Assembly (NCBI RefSeq): GCF_004137685.1
Contig: NZ_QYBB01000008.1
Coordinates: 62,001 to 126,000, forward strand
Length of the DNA stretch: 64,000 bases
Direction of reading: 5' to 3'
From: Lichenibacterium minor
Lineage (GTDB): Bacteria; Pseudomonadota; Alphaproteobacteria; Rhizobiales; Beijerinckiaceae
Part shown: piece by piece, positions 60,033 to 64,000 of the stretch
How the letters are laid out: each line of letters begins with the position of its first letter
Position numbering within the stretch: position 1 is the stretch's first letter
The notes under the pieces: model-generated
What the model was told of the DNA's origin: nothing
The model's database searches: none
Seen by the model: only the letters and a program-made list of their open reading frames with translations
Translations under genes and position numbers: made by a program

Positions 60033-61229
60033 ATGTCCGAGACCCGCATGAGCCTCCACACGCCTGCCACCGAAGCCGAAGCCTGCGACGCCGTCGCGGC
60101 GGCCCGCGCCGCCCGCCGACCGCTGTCCCTCCAGGGCGGCGGCACGCGCGCCGGGCTGGGCCGCCCCAGCAACGCCGTCGACGTCCTGTCCTCGGCGGGC
60201 CTCACCGGAATCACCCTCTACGAGCCGTCCGAGCTCGTCATCGGGGCGCGGGCCGGCACGCCGGTGCGGGTGCTGGAAGCGACGCTGGCCGAGCGCGGCC
60301 AGATGCTGCCCGTGGAGCCGGCGGACCATCGACGGCTCTATGGGCGGCAGGGCGAGCCGACGGTCGGCGGGCTCGTCGCCACCAACGCGTCGGGCCCCCG
60401 GCGCTTCGCGGCCGGCGCCGTGCGCGACCACCTCATCGGCGTGCGGGTGGTCAACGGCTTCGGGGACGCGGTGAAGTCCGGCGGCCGGGTGATGAAGAAC
60501 GTCACGGGGCTCGACCTCGTGAAGCTCGAATGCGGCGCCCACGGCACGCTGGGCTTCCTCACCGAGGTCACGTTCAAGGTGGTGCCGCGGCCCGAAACCG
60601 CGCTGACGCTGCTGTTCTCCGGCCTCGACGATGCCCGCGCGGTCGCGGCGCTGACGCGGTCCATTGGCACGCCCTTCGAGGTCACGGGCGCCGCCCACCT
60701 GCCCGGCGCCGGCGGCGCGCCGGCGCGCACCCTGCTGCGGCTCGACGGCTTCGCGTCCTCGGTCGCCGACCGGGCGACGAGGCTGTCCGCCCTCCTGGCC
60801 GAGTTCGGCGCCCCCGAGCGGCTGGCCGAGGGCGTCGCGGCCCCCCTGTGGGACGACATCCGCGATGGCGTGGCGCTCGGCGCCGGGCGCGACGAGGCGG
60901 TGTGGCGCGTGTCGGTGGCGCCGACGCGCGGGCCCGCCGTGGCGGCGCGGCTCGCCGGGGTGGCGCTGCGCCACAGCTTCGACTGGGGCGGCGGCCTGAT
61001 CTGGGTGACGACGGACCCGTCCGGCGACGCGGGCGCGTCCTCGATCCGTGCCGCGGTGGCGGAGGTGGGCGGGCACGCCACGCTGGTGCGGGCACCCGAC
61101 GCCGTGCGGGCCGCCGTCGACGTGTTCGAGCCGCTGGCGCCGCCGCTGGGGGCCGTGACGGCGGCCATCAAGGCGAGCTTCGACCCCGACCGGCTGTTCA
61201 ACCCGGGGCGCATGTACGGCGGGGTGTGA
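60033..61229 (+). CDS. glcE: Glycolate oxidase subunit GlcE
   Basis: 398 residues from ATG 60033, behind GAGGAGGGACGC. FAD-binding type 4 protein without the full catalytic C-terminus: RRPLSLQGGGTRAGLGRP, GRQGEPTVGGLVATNASGPRRF, DHLIGVRVVNGFGDAVKSGGRVMKNVTGLDLVKL, and the C-terminal AIKASFDPDRLFNPGRMYGG. GlcE partners GlcD in the membrane-associated glycolate dehydrogenase. The expected glcF does not follow: the next genes are on the other strand. The in-frame upstream ATG at 59970 lies inside the repeat element and is unlikely. Confidence 0.93.
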   Translation: MSETRMSLHTPATEAEACDAVAAARAARRPLSLQGGGTRAGLGRPSNAVDVLSSAGLTGITLYEPSELVIGARAGTPVRVLEATLAERGQMLPVEPADHRRLYGRQGEPTVGGLVATNASGPRRFAAGAVRDHLIGVRVVNGFGDAVKSGGRVMKNVTGLDLVKLECGAHGTLGFLTEVTFKVVPRPETALTLLFSGLDDARAVAALTRSIGTPFEVTGAAHLPGAGGAPARTLLRLDGFASSVADRATRLSALLAEFGAPERLAEGVAAPLWDDIRDGVALGAGRDEAVWRVSVAPTRGPAVAARLAGVALRHSFDWGGGLIWVTTDPSGDAGASSIRAAVAEVGGHATLVRAPDAVRAAVDVFEPLAPPLGAVTAAIKASFDPDRLFNPGRMYGGV

Positions 61230-61410
61230 GGCAGCCGCGGCGGGGTCGGCCCGGCACCGCCTCCGGGCAGCGAAGGACCACGCGCCTCGCGGCGGCCGTC
61301 GCGGCCGGCGGCATCCATGCCGCATCATCGGCGACTGCGGCGCCGCCCCTCCCCCCGACTGGATCGGGGCGGGCCCGAAGCCCGTCGCGGGCGAGGGCGG
61401 GACCCGAGCG

Positions 61411-61433
61411 GGCGGGGCCTACCGCGCCCCGCC
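61411..61433. terminator. Hairpin at the 3' end of the coiled-coil gene cluster
   Basis: GGCGGGGC (61411-61418) pairs with GCCCCGCC (61426-61433), and the loop contains the stop codon of the minus-strand gene. It faces the converging glcE, about 180 bp away. There is no T-run. Confidence 0.35.
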
Positions 61434-61847
61434 GCGCGACGCGAAGGTCCGCTGGAACTCGTCGATGATCGTGTCGTGGAACTTCGACAGCCAGCCTTCC
61501 GCCGTCTTGGCGCGGTTCTCGGCCGCGTCGGCCCGCTTGTCGGCGGCGGCGATGCGAGTTTCCAGCACCTTCACGTGGTCGGCGTGGCGCTGCACCAGCT
61601 CGGCCTGGTATTCTTCGGACGCCGCGGCGCGCTCGTCGGCCATGCGGATGGCCTCGAAGGCCTCGCTGACGAGGTCGAGCGCCGACGACCAGTCGCGCTT
61701 GCTCCCGCCCTCGGCGGCGGTTTGGAGCAGCTTGTCCTTCATCGAGGACGAGAACTCCACCACGCGGTCCGACGACGGCGCAGGGGGGACGACCGCCAGG
61801 GCGGTCGGCTCGGAATCCTCGGTCCGGCTCTGCAGTGCAGCGTCCAT
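61419..61847 (-). CDS. Small coiled-coil protein
   Basis: 142 residues from ATG 61847, preceded by GAAGAGG at good spacing. A GTG at 61880 that overlaps the stop of the upstream gene as GTGA is a real alternative and adds 11 residues. After a disordered N-terminus, residues ~45-135 form one long helix (WSSALDLVSEAFEAIRMADE, KVLETRIAAADKRADAAENRAKTAEGWLSKFHDTI). No family was recognised. It is the last of three adjacent genes for helical proteins on this strand and probably interacts with them. Confidence 0.7.
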   Translation of the reverse strand: MDAALQSRTEDSEPTALAVVPPAPSSDRVVEFSSSMKDKLLQTAAEGGSKRDWSSALDLVSEAFEAIRMADERAAASEEYQAELVQRHADHVKVLETRIAAADKRADAAENRAKTAEGWLSKFHDTIIDEFQRTFASRGGAR

Positions 61848-61876
61848 GCTGGCATCCTCTTCGGGGTAAGGGGCCG

Positions 61877-63364
61877 TCACGCGCCCGGCTCGGGCGGCGC
61901 GAAGGCCATGACGTTGCTGTCGGCCGGGCGCGGCGCTTCGGCGTCGAGCTCGGCGAGGTCGTCGAGCGCGCGTCCCTCGGGGGCGGCGCCGGTGCGGCGC
62001 TTCAGCGCCGTGTATTGGGCGAGCAGCGACGAGCGGCTCTTGCGCGCGATGTCGAGCGCGCCGTGGGCCAGCGAGCGCTCGGCCCGCTCGCTCTGCAGCT
62101 CCTCGATCATGCGCCGGTGCGTCGCCTCGAACTCCGAGCGCTCCAACGCGAAGCGGGCGTTGAGGCTTTCGATGCGGTCGAGCAGCGTCGCGCTCTTGCG
62201 GTTGGCGGCGTCGAGCGCGCCGTCCTTGGCCGCCACCGCCTTGGCGAGCATGTCGGCGCGGTTGCCGAGCTCGATGTTGGAGCGCTGCATGTCGCCGAGC
62301 TGGGCGCCGGTGCGGGCCGAGGCTTCCAGGGCGGATTCTAGCCGGCGCTCCAGCGACAGCCGCTCGGCGGTGGCGTCGCGCAGGCCCTTCTCGGCCACCC
62401 GGAAGGCTTCGGATTTGTCGTGGAGCTGGTCGCGCAGGTGGGCGATCAGCTTGTCGGTGTTGGCGACATGGGCCGTGAGACCGTCGATCTTCATCGACCG
62501 GGACGCCAGTTCCATCTCGTGCGCGGCGCGCTCGGCGTCCCGCGCCGCCTCGCTCTTCTGCCGGGCCGATTGTTCGACGGCGAACTTGCCCTGCACCAGC
62601 GCCGTGGTGCTGCGCGCCATCTGGAGCTGCGGCTCGAGGTCCGCCACGATGCGGTTGAGCCCGGCGATCTTCAGCGACAGCGTTTCGGTCAAGGCCCCCA
62701 GGCGCGACGTTTCCGCGTCCGACAGCCCCAGGGTTTCGCGCGCTTCGGCGAGGGCGCGCTCGGTCGCCACGCGCGCTTCCTCGGCGACCGCCAGCTCACC
62801 CCGCAGCGCGGCGTTGTCGTCCGCCAGCGATTTCGCGCGGTCGGCCTCGGCGAAGAGGCGAGATTCCAGGCTGTCGCCGTGGCTCTTCAGGTCGGACGTG
62901 CGGATGCGCAGCTCCGTCACCTGAACGTCCTGGCGGCGGATGGTTTCTTCGCGGTCGGTCAGGGCCGCCAGCGCGTCCTGGAAGTCGCCGAAGGTCTTGG
63001 CGCTCACCACCTGCAGCGCGCCGAGCTCCGCCCGCGCGGTGGCGGCGAGGTCGCGCTCGCGCGCCAGCAGGGCTTCCACCTCCATCAGCCGCGCGCGGGA
63101 CGCCGCGTGCTGGTCGACGAAGTCGTTGAGCGGGCCGACGATGAGGCCGAACTCGGCCGACAGCGAGCGCACCTCGTCGAGGCGCTCCGCCATGCGGTTC
63201 ACCCGGTCGCGCACGCTTTCGCTCTGCTGGCCGAGCGCGTCGAGCGGCCCGCCGCCGGCGAGCTGCGCCGGGCGCGGGGCGGGGGCCGACACGGGTGCGG
63301 GCCGGGTCGCGGCCACCTCCGCGGGGGGCTCGCGCCGCTTCAACAGGGACCAGCCTTCGAACAT
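61877..63364 (-). CDS. Long coiled-coil protein, candidate filament or scaffold
   Basis: 495 residues. A short basic N-terminus (MFEGWSLLKRREPP) and a Pro-rich linker are followed by about 400 residues of continuous heptad-like helix (for example DRVNRMAERLDEVRSLSAEF, LRDATAERLSLERRLESALE), then a disordered acidic tail. It has no ATPase head, so it is not an SMC protein, and no membrane helix. The pattern is like bacterial intermediate-filament-type or scaffold proteins, though no named family was recognised. The middle gene of a three-gene set. Confidence 0.75.
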   Translation of the reverse strand: MFEGWSLLKRREPPAEVAATRPAPVSAPAPRPAQLAGGGPLDALGQQSESVRDRVNRMAERLDEVRSLSAEFGLIVGPLNDFVDQHAASRARLMEVEALLARERDLAATARAELGALQVVSAKTFGDFQDALAALTDREETIRRQDVQVTELRIRTSDLKSHGDSLESRLFAEADRAKSLADDNAALRGELAVAEEARVATERALAEARETLGLSDAETSRLGALTETLSLKIAGLNRIVADLEPQLQMARSTTALVQGKFAVEQSARQKSEAARDAERAAHEMELASRSMKIDGLTAHVANTDKLIAHLRDQLHDKSEAFRVAEKGLRDATAERLSLERRLESALEASARTGAQLGDMQRSNIELGNRADMLAKAVAAKDGALDAANRKSATLLDRIESLNARFALERSEFEATHRRMIEELQSERAERSLAHGALDIARKSRSSLLAQYTALKRRTGAAPEGRALDDLAELDAEAPRPADSNVMAFAPPEPGA

Positions 63365-63402
63365 CGGATTCCCGCACTCCCCATCGCGCGCCGACCGGAC
63401 CG

Positions 63403-63975
63403 TCAGCCGGCCGGAGCCTCGTCCACCGCCACCAGCAGCGCTTTGTGGGCGGTCGACCCCCGGCCGAAGGCCGACACGATCTTGGAATGGAGCCCGTGGG
63501 ACAGGCCCAGGGCTTCGGCGGCCTGGCGCTCCGCCGCGTCGGCGCGGGCGCGCTCGGCTTCGAGCTGGGTTTCGGCGAGCTCGGCGCGCTGCTGGGCGGC
63601 GGCGAGGCGGCGCTCCAGCTCCTGCGCGTCGCTCTTCAGGCCGGCCGCGAGCCTTTGCCAGTCGAGGACCTTGGCCTGCGCCGCCACCACGGCGCCTTCG
63701 GCCCGCATCGACACGTCCTCGAGCGAGGCTTCGAGCTGGTCGCGCCGGTCATACAGGATTTCGAGCGCCTTGGCGGCGCATTCGAGCAGGCTCAGGGCCG
63801 TCTGGTAGTTGCGCGGCGTCAGCGCCGCCGGCTCGGCCGCGTCCTGCGTCGGCATCAGGTCGAGCCGCCCCCGTCCGGCCACCGCCGCCTCGGACGCGCC
63901 GCCCTCGATGATGGAGATGATGCCCCGGTCGGGGCGCAGCGGCATCGCCTTCGATACGGGCTGGACAAGGCTCAA
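63403..63975 (-). CDS. Coiled-coil protein, first of three
   Basis: About 190 residues. The start is uncertain because the window ends just upstream: TTG 63975 has GGGAG at 7-nt spacing, while GTG 63996 opens the frame and a start outside the window cannot be excluded. Residues ~20-50 read RPDRGIISIIEGGAS, a conserved-looking segment. Then a helical region (YQTALSLLECAAKALEILYD) leads into a long coiled coil (AQELERRLAAAQQRAELAETQLEAERARADAAERQ). The end KALLVAVDEAPAG is unstructured. No family recognised. Confidence 0.65.
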   Translation of the reverse strand: MSLVQPVSKAMPLRPDRGIISIIEGGASEAAVAGRGRLDLMPTQDAAEPAALTPRNYQTALSLLECAAKALEILYDRRDQLEASLEDVSMRAEGAVVAAQAKVLDWQRLAAGLKSDAQELERRLAAAQQRAELAETQLEAERARADAAERQAAEALGLSHGLHSKIVSAFGRGSTAHKALLVAVDEAPAG

Positions 63976-64000
63976 GGCGAAACTCCCGTCGGGCACGGCA

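Overview
The window is about 64 kb of very GC-rich DNA (roughly 70% by eye) carrying ordinary, densely packed chromosomal genes. It suggests an alphaproteobacterium of the order Hyphomicrobiales (Rhizobiales). Lineage-typical markers are a TIGR02302/DUF4175 protein, a ZapA-DUF4164 pair, a twin-transmembrane small protein next to PduO-type cobalamin adenosyltransferase, an FTR1-type efeUOB operon, and a giant apolipoprotein-like protein resembling the Agrobacterium Growth Pole Ring (GPR) protein. A relative of Methylobacterium, Beijerinckiaceae or Lichenihabitans fits, but genus cannot be fixed from the sequence alone. No rRNA, tRNA, insertion sequence, phage or CRISPR array was seen.

Left part (1-14 kb): a Tat-exported CpdB-type nucleotidase cut by the left edge; a cytochrome P450 followed one base later by a membrane-bound GGDEF-EAL protein; a haloacetate-dehalogenase-like hydrolase; the iron-uptake operon efeU-efeO-efeB; two unrecognised genes, one with a 33-bp tandem repeat; the cobalamin adenosyltransferase with its small membrane partner; and two unrecognised genes behind a candidate alphaproteobacterial LexA box.

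Middle-left (14-32 kb): a His/Met-rich secreted peptide; zapA and DUF4164; a copper module (DUF305 protein, Cu(+) P-type ATPase with duplicated YHS domain, divergent CueR with a clear operator, and an overlapping membrane gene); a DUF4432 gene, then a cupin/glyoxalase II pair; the TIGR02302 protein; a low-complexity protein; a siderophore receptor; a GST; an outer-membrane barrel; a ferredoxin reductase and ferredoxin; and an Hpt protein.

Centre (32.7-41.1 kb): one 2776-codon gene encodes a membrane-anchored repeat protein. Its N-terminal half is largely built of 40-residue repeats and its C-terminal half holds 44-residue repeats. This is the most striking object in the window.

Right part (41-64 kb): an XRE-cupin regulator; an overlapping operon of LpxH-like phosphoesterase, glycosyltransferase and SMR transporter; an RND pump with two tandem adaptors and a divergent TetR regulator; an unusual lower-GC RTX-like protein; Lon with Hsp20; a Tim44-domain protein; an operon of GST, QueG and SDR; glcD-glcE separated by a small repeat element and lacking glcF; and three coiled-coil genes at the right edge. 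Overlapping GTGA or ATGA stop/start junctions recur and help fix several non-ATG starts.
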